A stretch of 7,256 nt of DNA, from positions 1 to 7,256 of the forward strand of contig DAOVZV010000047.1 in the NCBI GenBank assembly GCA_030634925.1, read 5' to 3'. The stretch is from Sulfurovum sp. (GTDB lineage Bacteria > Campylobacterota > Campylobacteria > Campylobacterales > Sulfurovaceae). A program made the translations under genes and the position numbers. A model generated the notes under the pieces. The model was given only the letters and a program-made list of their open reading frames with translations. It searched no databases and had not been told where the DNA came from. Positions 1 to 6,560 of the stretch are shown here, piece after piece. Position 1 is the stretch's first letter. Every line of letters begins with the position of its first letter.

Positions 1-207
1 GAAAATCCAGACCTACTAAACAATATGCGTAAACGCAGACTAGCAATAGGAGCAGGATTAAACCCTACAAATGTCAATCGTGTACTCAAACAGTTCAAGA
101 ATGCATCTAAAATGGCAAAAAAGATGTCAGGTAAAAATGGTATGAAACAGATGCAAGATATGATGGCACAGATGCAAGGTGGAGGAATGGCAGGGATTCC
201 TAGGTAG
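1..207 (+). CDS. ffh: Signal recognition particle protein Ffh, C-terminal part of M domain (5' end outside window)
   Basis: This is the last 68 codons of Ffh, the GTPase that binds SRP RNA and the signal sequences of nascent membrane proteins and delivers ribosomes to the receptor FtsY at the inner membrane. The reading frame is open from base 1, so the gene enters from the left. Visible is the end of the M domain: a basic RKRR segment, then IGAGLNPTNVNRVLKQF, which matches the conserved 'R..RI..GSG...VN.L..QF' RNA-binding helix-turn-helix end of Ffh. A lysine-rich KMAKKMSGK stretch follows, then a methionine-rich tail (nine Met in the last 22 residues) ending in a TAG at 205-207. The N and G domains are not in the window. 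ffh directly upstream of rpsP is, from memory, common in Campylobacterota. Identification is firm; only the fragment length limits it. Confidence 0.93.
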   Translation, partial: ENPDLLNNMRKRRLAIGAGLNPTNVNRVLKQFKNASKMAKKMSGKNGMKQMQDMMAQMQGGGMAGIPR

Positions 208-224
208 TAATATAAAACCCATCA

Positions 225-259
225 ATACCATAAAGAAAAATTCAGTATTTTTATGGTAT
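225..259 (+). terminator. AT-rich inverted repeat after ffh, possible terminator
   Basis: ATACCATAAA (225-234) is perfectly complementary to TTTATGGTAT (250-259), and the stem can grow by one G-U and one A-T pair to 12 bp around an 11-base loop (237-247). It begins 17 bases after the ffh stop, where a transcript end would be expected. Against a classical intrinsic terminator, only two G-C pairs are in the stem and no T-run follows. It may instead be an RNA-stabilising or processing hairpin, or chance in AT-rich DNA. Confidence 0.4.
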
Positions 260-349
260 AGTTCTATCCCAAAAGTGTTGATGAGTGCTTTAGTCATTAA
301 AAAGTAGTTGTCAGGACTTGTTTCTATATCGTATAGCTCTCCTCAGATA

Positions 350-355
350 TATGAT
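350..355 (+). promoter_or_regulatory. Candidate -10 box for the rpsP operon
   Basis: TATGAT lies 30 bases before the rpsP start codon in the only sizeable gap upstream of the operon, and follows an AT-rich stretch. No convincing -35 hexamer sits 16-18 bases upstream; sigma-70 promoters of Campylobacterota are known to have a weak -35, so this does not exclude it. It would place transcription start near 362, giving a leader of about 23 bases that contains the AAAGGA ribosome binding site (374-379). Inference from position and motif only. Confidence 0.35.
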
Positions 356-384
356 ACTAAAACACAACAAACCAAAGGATTAAT

Positions 385-615
385 ATGACAATGATTAGAA
401 TGACAAGAATGGGTAGAAAAAAGAAGCCTTTTTATAGAATAGTAGTTACAGATAGCAGAAAAAGAAGAGATGGTGGTTGGATTGAGTCTATTGGACATTA
501 TAACCCAGTATCTGTAAACAAAGATTTGACTCTTGATGAAGAGAGATTGAACTATTGGATTAGTGTTGGTGCTCAAATGAGTCCAACTGTAGCTAGAATA
601 GCAGGTAAGAAATAG
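385..615 (+). CDS. rpsP: 30S ribosomal protein bS16
   Basis: bS16 binds 16S rRNA in the body of the 30S subunit and is needed for its assembly. The 76-residue product has the family's usual length and opening: [20 protein letters not shown], then [22 protein letters not shown], and the later [17 protein letters not shown] signature near residues 53-69. The start at 385 is chosen because the bS16 N-terminus (MTxIRLxRxG) aligns to it and AAAGGA at 374-379 lies five bases upstream; the in-frame ATGs just downstream would cut into the conserved first strand. It opens the ribosome-maturation operon and is followed after five bases by khpA. Nothing is unusual about the protein, and the call is secure. 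Confidence 0.97.
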   Translation: MTMIRMTRMGRKKKPFYRIVVTDSRKRRDGGWIESIGHYNPVSVNKDLTLDEERLNYWISVGAQMSPTVARIAGKK

Positions 616-620
616 TCATT

Positions 621-863
621 ATGGTAGAAGAATTCTTATACTCATATACCAAGCTTTTGGTGAATAATCCCGAAGATATTTCGATAGAGATAATAGAGAT
701 TGATGAAGGGTTTGATGAGATAAGACTCTTTGCCAATAGTGAAGATATAGGTAAGCTTATCGGCAAAGAGGGTAGAATGATAAACTCTATCAAGACTGTT
801 ATCTCTGGATGTAAAGCCAAAGGTGGTAAGAATTATCGTGTCAATGTAAAAGCAAAAGAATAG
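621..863 (+). CDS. khpA: KH-domain RNA-binding protein KhpA
   Basis: A small (80-residue) single KH-domain protein of the YlqC/KhpA family, a cytoplasmic RNA chaperone that in Gram-positive bacteria pairs with KhpB and affects RNA stability and cell size; its role in this lineage is not established. The N-terminal helix (MVEEFLYSYTKLLVNNPED) is followed by a beta strand and the nucleic-acid-binding loop IGKLIGKEGRMINSIKTVI, in which G48-K-E-G51 is the GxxG motif. The basic C-terminus (KAKGGKNYRVNVKAKE) completes the domain. Its place between rpsP and rimM is the standard one. The Shine-Dalgarno sequence is weak (AAGAAA around 607-612), which suggests that translation depends partly on ribosomes finishing rpsP five bases upstream. 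The stop codon is directly followed by the rimM ATG. Confidence 0.9.
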   Translation: MVEEFLYSYTKLLVNNPEDISIEIIEIDEGFDEIRLFANSEDIGKLIGKEGRMINSIKTVISGCKAKGGKNYRVNVKAKE

Positions 864-1391
864 ATGTCAGAAGATAAAGCACTTATCGCTCAGATAGGAC
901 GAACTATTGGACTTTGGGGTGACCTTAAGTTTCATCTTCATACAGATTTTCCAGAACAGTTTGAAGTAGGAAATAGTTACTCTACCAATCGTGGAGAATT
1001 GACTATTGCTGATATCAATCCTATTAGAGGGATTATCCGTTTTGTAGGATATGAGAGTATTGATTCTGCAAAGAGGCTTACAAATATCAAGATATTTGCT
1101 GATGAAGTAGATACCAAAAATAGTTGCAATCTCAAAGAGGGACAACACTTTTGGTTTGATATTATAGGTTGTAGTATCAAGCAAGATGATGATATATTGG
1201 GTCTAATAGAAGATGTCCAAAGGATGGGTGATACTGATTATCTATGTATCAAAACTGATGACAAGCTAGTCGAAGATGGACTTCCAAAGAGTTTTTTGGT
1301 TCCATATATTGACCGTTATGTTATTAGTTCGGATATATCAGAGAAGTTGGTATTTACCAAAGATGCTAGAGATATTTTAGAGGCTAGTTAG
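864..1391 (+). CDS. rimM: Ribosome maturation factor RimM
   Basis: RimM binds uS19 and helps maturation of the head of the 30S subunit. The 175-residue product has both expected domains. The N-terminal RimM barrel contains [17 protein letters not shown] at residues 8-24 (the family's G-x-x-x-G-x-x-G-x-(L/V)-K pattern) and ends near residue 83. The C-terminal PRC-barrel starts about residue 94 ([10 protein letters not shown]) and includes [17 protein letters not shown] (113-129) and the FLVPYID strand (144-150). The start is the ATG abutting the khpA stop with no intervening base; no good Shine-Dalgarno is present, only A-rich AAAAGAA at 854-860, so translational coupling to khpA is likely (inference). 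trmD begins one base after its stop, which keeps the usual rimM-trmD pairing. Confidence 0.95.
   Translation: MSEDKALIAQIGRTIGLWGDLKFHLHTDFPEQFEVGNSYSTNRGELTIADINPIRGIIRFVGYESIDSAKRLTNIKIFADEVDTKNSCNLKEGQHFWFDIIGCSIKQDDDILGLIEDVQRMGDTDYLCIKTDDKLVEDGLPKSFLVPYIDRYVISSDISEKLVFTKDARDILEAS
1379..1383 (+). promoter_or_regulatory. Ribosome binding site supporting the TTG start of trmD
   Basis: AGAGG lies inside the last rimM codons, nine bases before the TTG at 1393. No ATG is available near the expected N-terminus (the next in-frame ATG would be residue 53, within the SAM-side core), so this site supports initiation at TTG. Confidence 0.55.
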
Positions 1392-1392
1392 C

Positions 1393-2073
1393 TTGAAGTT
1401 CTCTTTTGTAACTCTATTTCCCAATATTATAGATGGTTATTTTGGTGATAGTATTCTGCGTCGAGCTATTGATGATGACAAGATAGAGATAGATTTTTAT
1501 AACCCTAGAGAGTTTACCACAGATAAGCACAATAGGGTAGATGCACCGATGGTTGGTGGTGGAGCAGGTATGCTTATGACTCCTCAACCTCTTTTGGATA
1601 CTATCAATAGTATCAAAGAGAGTAGTGAGGATGCTTATGTTATATTTCTCTCTCCTGTAGCCAAGCCATTTGTACAAAACGATGCTAAAAGATTGGCAAA
1701 GAAGAGTCATATAGTCTTTGTAAGTGGACGATATGAGGGAATAGATGAGAGAGTGATAGAGCAGTCTGCTGATGAGCTGTTTTCTATTGGCGATTTTATC
1801 TTGACTGGTGGAGAGTTGGCTAGTATGGTGGTTTGTGATGCTATTAGTAGAAATGTAGATGGAGTATTGGGCAATAGTGACTCATTGAGCATAGAGAGCT
1901 TTGAGGAGTCACTGCTTGAAGCTCCATCATTTACAAAACCCAAGATTTATGAGGACGAAGAGGTAGTTTCAGAGTTCTTAAAGGGTAATCATAGTAAAAT
2001 CACGGACTTAAAAAGAGGGTTGGCTTTGTGTAAAACAAAGTATTTTCGCCCAGATTTATACAAAAAGGTATAA
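1393..2073 (+). CDS. trmD: tRNA (guanine-N1)-methyltransferase TrmD
   Basis: TrmD uses S-adenosylmethionine to make m1G37 next to the anticodon, which prevents +1 frameshifting; it is a SPOUT enzyme with a deep trefoil knot and is usually essential. The 226-residue protein begins with [10 protein letters not shown], the normal TrmD N-terminus, so TTG at 1393 is the start. Key motifs are [19 protein letters not shown] (44-62), [10 protein letters not shown] (84-93), [12 protein letters not shown] (110-121, with E115 matching E. coli E116), [12 protein letters not shown] (131-142), R153 and GVLGNSDS (157-164). The SPOUT knot is complete. The position of the E. coli catalytic Asp169 is Glu168 here ([13 protein letters not shown]), apparently a lineage trait since I recall ESFE in Helicobacter TrmD too. 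The C-terminal tRNA-binding domain is present ([16 protein letters not shown]), but the tail is shorter than in E. coli (255 residues). rplS follows after two bases. Confidence 0.96.
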   Translation: MKFSFVTLFPNIIDGYFGDSILRRAIDDDKIEIDFYNPREFTTDKHNRVDAPMVGGGAGMLMTPQPLLDTINSIKESSEDAYVIFLSPVAKPFVQNDAKRLAKKSHIVFVSGRYEGIDERVIEQSADELFSIGDFILTGGELASMVVCDAISRNVDGVLGNSDSLSIESFEESLLEAPSFTKPKIYEDEEVVSEFLKGNHSKITDLKRGLALCKTKYFRPDLYKKV

Positions 2074-2075
2074 CC

Positions 2076-2435
2076 ATGAGAAATAAATATATTGATAGCT
2101 TTGAACAAGCACAAACAGAGAGTAAAGCAGTACCTACATTTAGAGCTGGTGATACTCTAAAAGTAGCTGTAAATATCAAAGAGGGTGAAAAGACAAGAGT
2201 ACAAAACTTTGAGGGTCTATGTATCGCTATCAGAGGTGAAGGTACAGGTCGTACATTTATGGTAAGAAAAATCGGTGCAAACTCTGTAGGTGTAGAGAGA
2301 ATTTTCCCACTATACTCTGCAAGTATCGAAAGTATCACAGTACTTAGAAGAGGTAGAATTAGAAGAGCTAAACTATTCTATCTAAGAGAACTAAAAGGTA
2401 AAGCAGCTAGAATTAAAGAGCTTAGAAGAAAGTAA
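2076..2435 (+). CDS. rplS: 50S ribosomal protein bL19
   Basis: bL19 sits at the 30S-50S interface of the large subunit. The 119-residue product is of normal length. It shows the family pattern throughout: [20 protein letters not shown] (residues 20-39), [21 protein letters not shown] (41-61), the [19 protein letters not shown] strand-loop (63-81), and the basic tail ending with [16 protein letters not shown] at 2064-2068, inside the last trmD codons, is seven bases before the ATG. It is the last gene of the rpsP operon; a terminator-like hairpin begins 15 bases after the stop. Confidence 0.97.
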   Translation: MRNKYIDSFEQAQTESKAVPTFRAGDTLKVAVNIKEGEKTRVQNFEGLCIAIRGEGTGRTFMVRKIGANSVGVERIFPLYSASIESITVLRRGRIRRAKLFYLRELKGKAARIKELRRK

Positions 2436-2450
2436 AATCTTCTTAGCCTT

Positions 2451-2476
2451 GCCCATTTTTTGGGCTTCTTATTTTT
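2451..2476 (+). terminator. Intrinsic terminator after rplS
   Basis: GCCCA (2451-2455) pairs with TGGGC (2461-2465) around a TTTTT loop, and the 3' side is followed by TTCTTATTTTT. The stem is short, but four of its five pairs are G-C, which is striking in this AT-rich gap, and it sits at the end of the operon. A second, weaker stem (AGAAGA 2424-2429 with TCTTCT 2438-2443) overlaps the rplS stop and may add to it. The 2436-2576 gap holds nothing else that I can support beyond a weak promoter candidate. Confidence 0.65.
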
Positions 2477-2528
2477 ATATATCCCTCCTATTTACAACTT
2501 CATTATCTTATCTTTATTTAACAATCTT

Positions 2529-2534
2529 TATGAT
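2529..2534 (+). promoter_or_regulatory. Weak candidate -10 box for nadE
   Basis: TATGAT is 42 bases before the nadE ATG, in the gap after the rplS terminator and downstream of a T-rich stretch (2466-2520). No recognisable -35 hexamer is seen at the proper distance. A promoter is expected somewhere here because a terminator precedes it; the exact box is a guess. Confidence 0.25.
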
Positions 2535-2576
2535 AGACTTGCCAAAAATCAATAATATCATCCACAAAGGAAGACT

Positions 2577-4475
2577 ATGTATGGATACTATCGTGTTGCT
2601 TCTGCTCTCAATCAAACTACTGTTGCCAATCCACAAAAAAATGCCAAAGAGGTATTGGATTTAATCAATCAAGCCTATAGAAAAGAAGTGGGAGTTGTAG
2701 TATTTGGTGAGCTTACTTTGAGTAGTTATACTGCTAGTGATTTACTCCTCAATCAGACTCTGATGGATGCACAAAATGATGCTTTGGCTTATATATTAGA
2801 AGAGACAAAAGATATAAGTACTATAGCTATTATCGGTTTGGCACTACTAGAATCTGATAGACTTTATAATTGTGCTGTGGTTATCCAAAATGGTAAGATG
2901 TTGGGTATTATTCCCAAATCATATCTCCCAAACAAGAAAGAGTTTTATGAGAAGAGGCAGTTTGTCTCTGGTAGGGATATTGTACGGACATATACAGAGG
3001 TTTTGGGTATTGAGGTAGCCTTTGGTGTTGATTTGTTGTTTGTGGATAACTCCAATATGACATTTGGAATAGAGATATGTGAAGACCTTTGGGCTGTGAC
3101 TCCTCCTAGTAACAATATAGCAAATAATGGAGCAAATCTACTGTTTAATCTAAGTGCTAGTAATGAGCTAATAGGTAAACATCAATATAGAGAAGAGTTG
3201 GTGCGTACGCAGAGTGCTAGATGTATGAGTGCGTATGTCTATAGCTCAGCAGGAGTAGGAGAATCTACTACCGATACAGTCTTTGGTGGACATTGTATTA
3301 TCAGTGAATATGGTTCTACTATTGCACAAAATGAGCGTTTTTTACTAGGGAGTAGTCTCATCATAGCAGATGTAGATTTGGAGCGTTTGCGTTGGCTTCG
3401 ACTCAATGAATCTAGCTATGGTGATGGACGACGCAAAAAGACCAAAAGTATAAAAGTAGGCAAAATACCACAAATATCAAAGATAGATAGATTTATCAAT
3501 CCTACTCCATTTGTACCATCTAGGTATGCAGACAAAAAGCACCATTGCGAAGAGATAGTAATGATACAGACTCATGCACTCATCAAGAGGATGACTCACG
3601 CACATATATCAAAAGCAGTTATCGGTATTTCAGGAGGATTGGACTCCACTTTGGCACTACTCTCTACACACAAAGCATTTGAGATGATGGGATGGAATGT
3701 ATCTGATATTATAGCTATCACTATGCCAGGATTTGGGACGACAAGCAGAACCAAATCAAATGCCATAGAGTTATGTGATGCTTTGGGAGTGACACTCAAA
3801 ACTGTAGATATTACAGAGCTTTCCCTACAAAAATTTGAAGCCATAGAACACGACAAAGACCAACATTGCATAACTTATGAAAATGTACAAGCGAGAACAC
3901 GCACATCAATCCTAATGAATATAGCCAACAAAGAGGGTGGATTGGTCATCGGTACAGGAGACCTAAGTGAGATAGCCTTGGGATGGAACACATACAATGG
4001 TGACCACATGAGTATGTATGCCCTCAACTGTGGTATCCCAAAGACTCTGATACAGTATGTCATAGAGTATTTCAAATCCAATAGAGACATAGCACATATC
4101 ATCGACGATATACTAGATACTCCCATAAGTCCCGAACTGCTACCACACAAAGAGGATGAAATAACCCAAAAAACAGAAGATATATTAGGCTCATATCAGC
4201 TACATGATTTCTTTTTGTATCACTTCATCAAATATGGAGCAAAACCTACCAAAATAAGACACTTAGCCCAAATAGCATTTGGAGATGAATACACCAAAGA
4301 GACAATCACCAAAACCCTCAAACTATTCCTAAGACGGTTTTTTACCCAACAGTTCAAACGCTCATGTATGCCAGATGGACCAAAAGTAGGTACAATATCA
4401 CTAAGTCCAAGAGCAGACTGGAAGATGGCAAGTGACGCAGATGTAGAAGTTTGGATAGATGAGCTAGGTGAGTAG
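2577..4475 (+). CDS. nadE: Glutamine-dependent NAD+ synthetase (long, two-domain form)
   Basis: Catalyses the last step of NAD+ synthesis: ATP-dependent amidation of deamido-NAD+, using ammonia released from glutamine by its own N-terminal domain. The 632-residue protein has both modules. The nitrilase-like glutaminase (about 1-290) has the Glu-Lys-Cys triad: E45 in FGELTLSSY, K114 in PKSYLPN and C168 in GIEICEDLW. The synthetase domain (about 325-632) has the ATP-pyrophosphatase P-loop SGGLDS at 352-357, MPGFGTTSRT, the YENVQARTRTSILMN segment and GTGDLSEIALGWNTYNGDHMSMY. This resembles the long NadE of Mycobacterium tuberculosis rather than the short ammonia-dependent type. The start at 2577 has AAAGGA (2566-2571) five bases upstream, and the MYGYYRVASA opening fits the family. 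It ends in tandem TAG stops. It is separated from rplS by 141 bases with a terminator, so it is probably its own transcription unit or heads one with purE. The glutaminase triad is intact, so glutamine use is expected. Confidence 0.95.
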   Translation: MYGYYRVASALNQTTVANPQKNAKEVLDLINQAYRKEVGVVVFGELTLSSYTASDLLLNQTLMDAQNDALAYILEETKDISTIAIIGLALLESDRLYNCAVVIQNGKMLGIIPKSYLPNKKEFYEKRQFVSGRDIVRTYTEVLGIEVAFGVDLLFVDNSNMTFGIEICEDLWAVTPPSNNIANNGANLLFNLSASNELIGKHQYREELVRTQSARCMSAYVYSSAGVGESTTDTVFGGHCIISEYGSTIAQNERFLLGSSLIIADVDLERLRWLRLNESSYGDGRRKKTKSIKVGKIPQISKIDRFINPTPFVPSRYADKKHHCEEIVMIQTHALIKRMTHAHISKAVIGISGGLDSTLALLSTHKAFEMMGWNVSDIIAITMPGFGTTSRTKSNAIELCDALGVTLKTVDITELSLQKFEAIEHDKDQHCITYENVQARTRTSILMNIANKEGGLVIGTGDLSEIALGWNTYNGDHMSMYALNCGIPKTLIQYVIEYFKSNRDIAHIIDDILDTPISPELLPHKEDEITQKTEDILGSYQLHDFFLYHFIKYGAKPTKIRHLAQIAFGDEYTKETITKTLKLFLRRFFTQQFKRSCMPDGPKVGTISLSPRADWKMASDADVEVWIDELGE

Positions 4476-4509
4476 TAGTATTTTTAGATATATTTTACCT
4501 CAAATAGGC

Positions 4510-4515
4510 TAAAAT
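4510..4515 (+). promoter_or_regulatory. Candidate -10 box for purE
   Basis: TAAAAT in the 90-base nadE-purE gap, 50 bases before the purE start and preceded by an AT-rich tract with a T-run at 4481-4485. No clear -35. The match to the lineage's TAWAAT-like -10 is reasonable, but such hexamers are frequent at this base composition. If used, it would drive purE, the ATPase/nuclease-like pair and glyQ as one transcript. Confidence 0.35.
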
Positions 4516-4530
4516 ACCACAAAATATTAA

Positions 4531-4549
4531 TCTCTAAAATAGATAGAGA
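4531..4549 (+). repeat. Small inverted repeat before the purE ribosome binding site
   Basis: TCTCTA (4531-4536) and TAGAGA (4544-4549) can form a 6-bp stem with a 7-base loop, ending five bases before the AAAGGA ribosome binding site at 4554-4559. It could be part of an operator or leader structure for a purine gene, but it is short and may be chance. Confidence 0.25.
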
Positions 4550-4565
4550 CTCCAAAGGAAATAAA

Positions 4566-5060
4566 ATGAAATTTGTATCAATCGTAATGGGTAGTAAAAG
4601 TGACTATGGCATCATGCAAGAGTGTGGAGCTACGCTAGAAAAATTTGGCGTACCGTATGAGCTTATCATATCATCAGCACACAGAAGTCCTGAAAGAACC
4701 AAAAAGTACATCAAAGAAGCAGAAGCAAAAGGCGCACAAGTATTCATAGCAGCAGCAGGAATGGCAGCACACCTAGCAGGAGCATTGGCAGCGAGTACAA
4801 CCAAACCAATCTTGGGTGTACCGATGGAGAGTGGACCACTTAGAGGAGAAGATGCACTTTTCTCAACAGTGATGATGCCAGCAGGAATGCCAGTAGGAAC
4901 TCTAGCAATCGGTAAAGCAGGGGCTGTAAACGCAGCGTATTTGGCTATTCAAATTATGGCACTAAGCGATGAAGAGCTACAAATCAAGCTTAAAGAAGAC
5001 AGAATAAGCAAAGCCAAAAAAGTAGAGCTAGATTCATCAGAAATTGAAGTAATACTTTAA
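4566..5060 (+). CDS. purE: N5-carboxyaminoimidazole ribonucleotide mutase PurE (class I)
   Basis: Converts N5-CAIR to CAIR in purine biosynthesis, working after PurK. The 164-residue product is of normal class I length. It carries VMGSKSDY (7-14; SKSDW in E. coli), SAHRSPERT (37-45) with H39 matching the catalytic E. coli H45, the AAGMAAHLAG loop (63-72), and MPAGMPVGTLAIGKAGAVNAA (104-124). Class II features (SAHKT, missing GTLAIG) are absent. The loop differs from E. coli GAGGAAHLPG at three places (G69A, G72M, P77A), and ESGPLRGED replaces QSAALSGVD; I recall the first variation in Campylobacter PurE, so I take it as lineage-specific. The start is supported by AAAGGA six bases upstream. 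The stop at 5058-5060 runs directly into the ribosome binding site of the next gene, making it the first gene of a purE-module-glyQ run. Confidence 0.95.
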   Translation: MKFVSIVMGSKSDYGIMQECGATLEKFGVPYELIISSAHRSPERTKKYIKEAEAKGAQVFIAAAGMAAHLAGALAASTTKPILGVPMESGPLRGEDALFSTVMMPAGMPVGTLAIGKAGAVNAAYLAIQIMALSDEELQIKLKEDRISKAKKVELDSSEIEVIL

Positions 5061-6560
5061 AAGGAAACCCCATGCAATTAGAGTTAAAAAATATCGGAAT
5101 GATAAAAGAAGCCTCTGTGAAAATAGACGGCTTGACTGTGATTGCTGGGGAAAATGATACAGGAAAGAGTACGGTTGGTAAGGCTTTGTTTATGATATTA
5201 AAATCAATTTTAGACAAATCTTCAAATATGAGACCCTCTTCATCCATTATAAATTACACAAAGTTACTTTTTAACAATCAAGTAAATAATGACTCTTTAA
5301 TTATTTTTTGGAATAAGAATGAAAAGTTTAGAACTAAATTTAGAAAGCAAGGTGCGAGTTTTGACTCTCCATCGGAATATATACTAAACATTAATCCTAT
5401 AGTAATTGAAACACCATTAGTATGGAATTTTACAGATTTTTTTAGAGATATAGCTCAAATAGAATCTCAAATGAGAATAGAATTAGATTATCCCTATTTG
5501 ATGAAAGCTTTAAACTTTAAACTTCATATTAAAAATGCTTCTAATGGCTTTGATATTAAAGATAAAACGACTAACTTAATGGGTGGAGAATTTAAAAAAG
5601 ATGAAATGGGTCATTATTATTTTGATAAAAATGGTCAAAAAATAAACTTAGTAAATACTGCTACAGGTATTAAATATTTTGGTCTTTTTCAAGTGCTTTC
5701 TCAAAACAATTATTTAAATGAAAATATGGTTTTAATCTTAGATGAACCAGAAGTACATTTACACCCAAAATGGCAATTAGAGATGGCTAAGGTTATTGTA
5801 GAACTTGTGAAGAATGGTGTGAAAATCGTTGTGAACTCTCATAGTCCTTATATGATTGAGGCATTACAAAGATATGCAGAACTAGAAAAAGTAAATTCAG
5901 ATTTTTATTTGGCAGAAGATGGTTATATTAAAAAAGAAAATGATAGTAACTCTGAAACCCTTGCTAAAATATTTGAAAAGCTTTCAGAACCATTTGATGT
6001 ATTTGACGAGATGGATAGTCAAGGTATGGAGAAGTTAATCAATGGCTGATGTTAATCGGTTCATAAAAGAGTATATTAAACATAACAGTACCTTTAAAGA
6101 AACTAGCTTTGATGACAATAATAATTTATATTTATGTAGCGATGAAAGTCAAAATGTAATCAATTTTGATAAAATTATTGAATTTAAATATCCTGATAGT
6201 AATATAAGACCAAAATCATTTGATACTCTATATATTTATAATAATTTACTCTTTTGTATAGAATTTAAAAATCAAAAACCTAGCCAAATAAGTAATTCTG
6301 AGATTCAAGATAAATTATTAAGTGGGAAAAATGAATTAGTGAAACTTTTTCAAAAACTTAATATTCAAGTAAATAAATATGATTTTGTCTATTGTGTAGT
6401 GTATAAAAAATGTATTGAACCTAGAGATAGATATAAATGTGGTATTGAAAAAGGAAAAATACAGTTTAATTTAGAGAAATATGAAAAAAATGGTTTCGTA
6501 AAGAAAGTTTTTACAGATAATGTAAATTTCTTTACAAAGCAATTTCAAAAGAACTTTTAC
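5061..6560 (+). other. AT-rich inserted two-gene module between purE and glyQ
   Basis: This segment stands out by base composition: hand counts give 78 G+C of 300 (26%) at 5221-5520 and 63 of 300 (21%) at 6061-6360, against 84 of 180 (47%) at the start of glyQ and 31 of 60 in one purE line. Leucine is mostly TTA inside it, whereas TTG, CTA and CTT prevail in neighbours. AAGGAA occurs at its left edge (5061-5066) and just past its right edge (6561-6566). Deleting everything from the first copy up to the second would leave purE stop, AAGGAA and the glyQ start properly spaced. No transposase, integrase, tRNA target or long terminal repeats are seen, so the route of entry is unknown. The boundaries given are the inferred ones. 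Confidence 0.55.
5072..6049 (+). CDS. Compact ABC/AAA-type ATPase (AAA_15/AAA_21-like), likely sensor of a two-gene system
   Basis: A 325-residue ATPase of the SMC/RecF/OLD-related class found in many defence modules. Visible in order: N-terminal strand LELKNIGMIKEASVKI (3-18), Walker A GENDTGKST (26-34), a variable middle of about 140 residues, the strand-turn motif GGEFKKDEMGHYYFDKNGQ (171-189), a signature-like TATGIK (196-201), Walker B VLILDEPEVHLHP (220-232, D224 and catalytic E225), and the H-loop VNSHSPYMIEAL (254-265). Only about 60 residues follow, too few for the TOPRIM nuclease of OLD/GajA proteins, and there is no long coiled coil as in SbcC/Rad50. All catalytic residues for ATP hydrolysis appear intact. 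AAGGA (5061-5065) gives a good ribosome binding site seven bases from ATG. It overlaps the next gene by 8 bases, so the two are surely co-translated. Substrate and role are unknown; the ATPase fold is certain, the defence role inferred. Confidence 0.88.
   Translation: MQLELKNIGMIKEASVKIDGLTVIAGENDTGKSTVGKALFMILKSILDKSSNMRPSSSIINYTKLLFNNQVNNDSLIIFWNKNEKFRTKFRKQGASFDSPSEYILNINPIVIETPLVWNFTDFFRDIAQIESQMRIELDYPYLMKALNFKLHIKNASNGFDIKDKTTNLMGGEFKKDEMGHYYFDKNGQKINLVNTATGIKYFGLFQVLSQNNYLNENMVLILDEPEVHLHPKWQLEMAKVIVELVKNGVKIVVNSHSPYMIEALQRYAELEKVNSDFYLAEDGYIKKENDSNSETLAKIFEKLSEPFDVFDEMDSQGMEKLING

Noticed and set aside
281..307. Eight-codon reading frame (ATG to TAG) in the ffh-rpsP spacer as a possible leader peptide
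   Set aside because: No Shine-Dalgarno in front, upstream of the likely promoter position, and no regulatory codon run; such short frames are expected by chance.
324..336. CTATA-TCG-TATAG palindrome upstream of rpsP as an operator
   Set aside because: Five A/T-rich pairs with a 3-base loop is within chance for this composition, and no second copy is seen in the window.
2449..2664. 71-codon reading frame spanning the rplS-nadE gap and the nadE 5' end
   Set aside because: It begins in the terminator loop, has no ribosome binding site, and runs out of frame over the clear nadE N-terminus; its hydrophobic look comes from the T-rich spacer.
5072..6049. ATPase as an OLD/GajA nuclease or as RecF/SbcC repair protein
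   Set aside because: There is no room for a TOPRIM domain after the H-loop, no long coiled coil or zinc hook, and the middle region does not resemble RecF.
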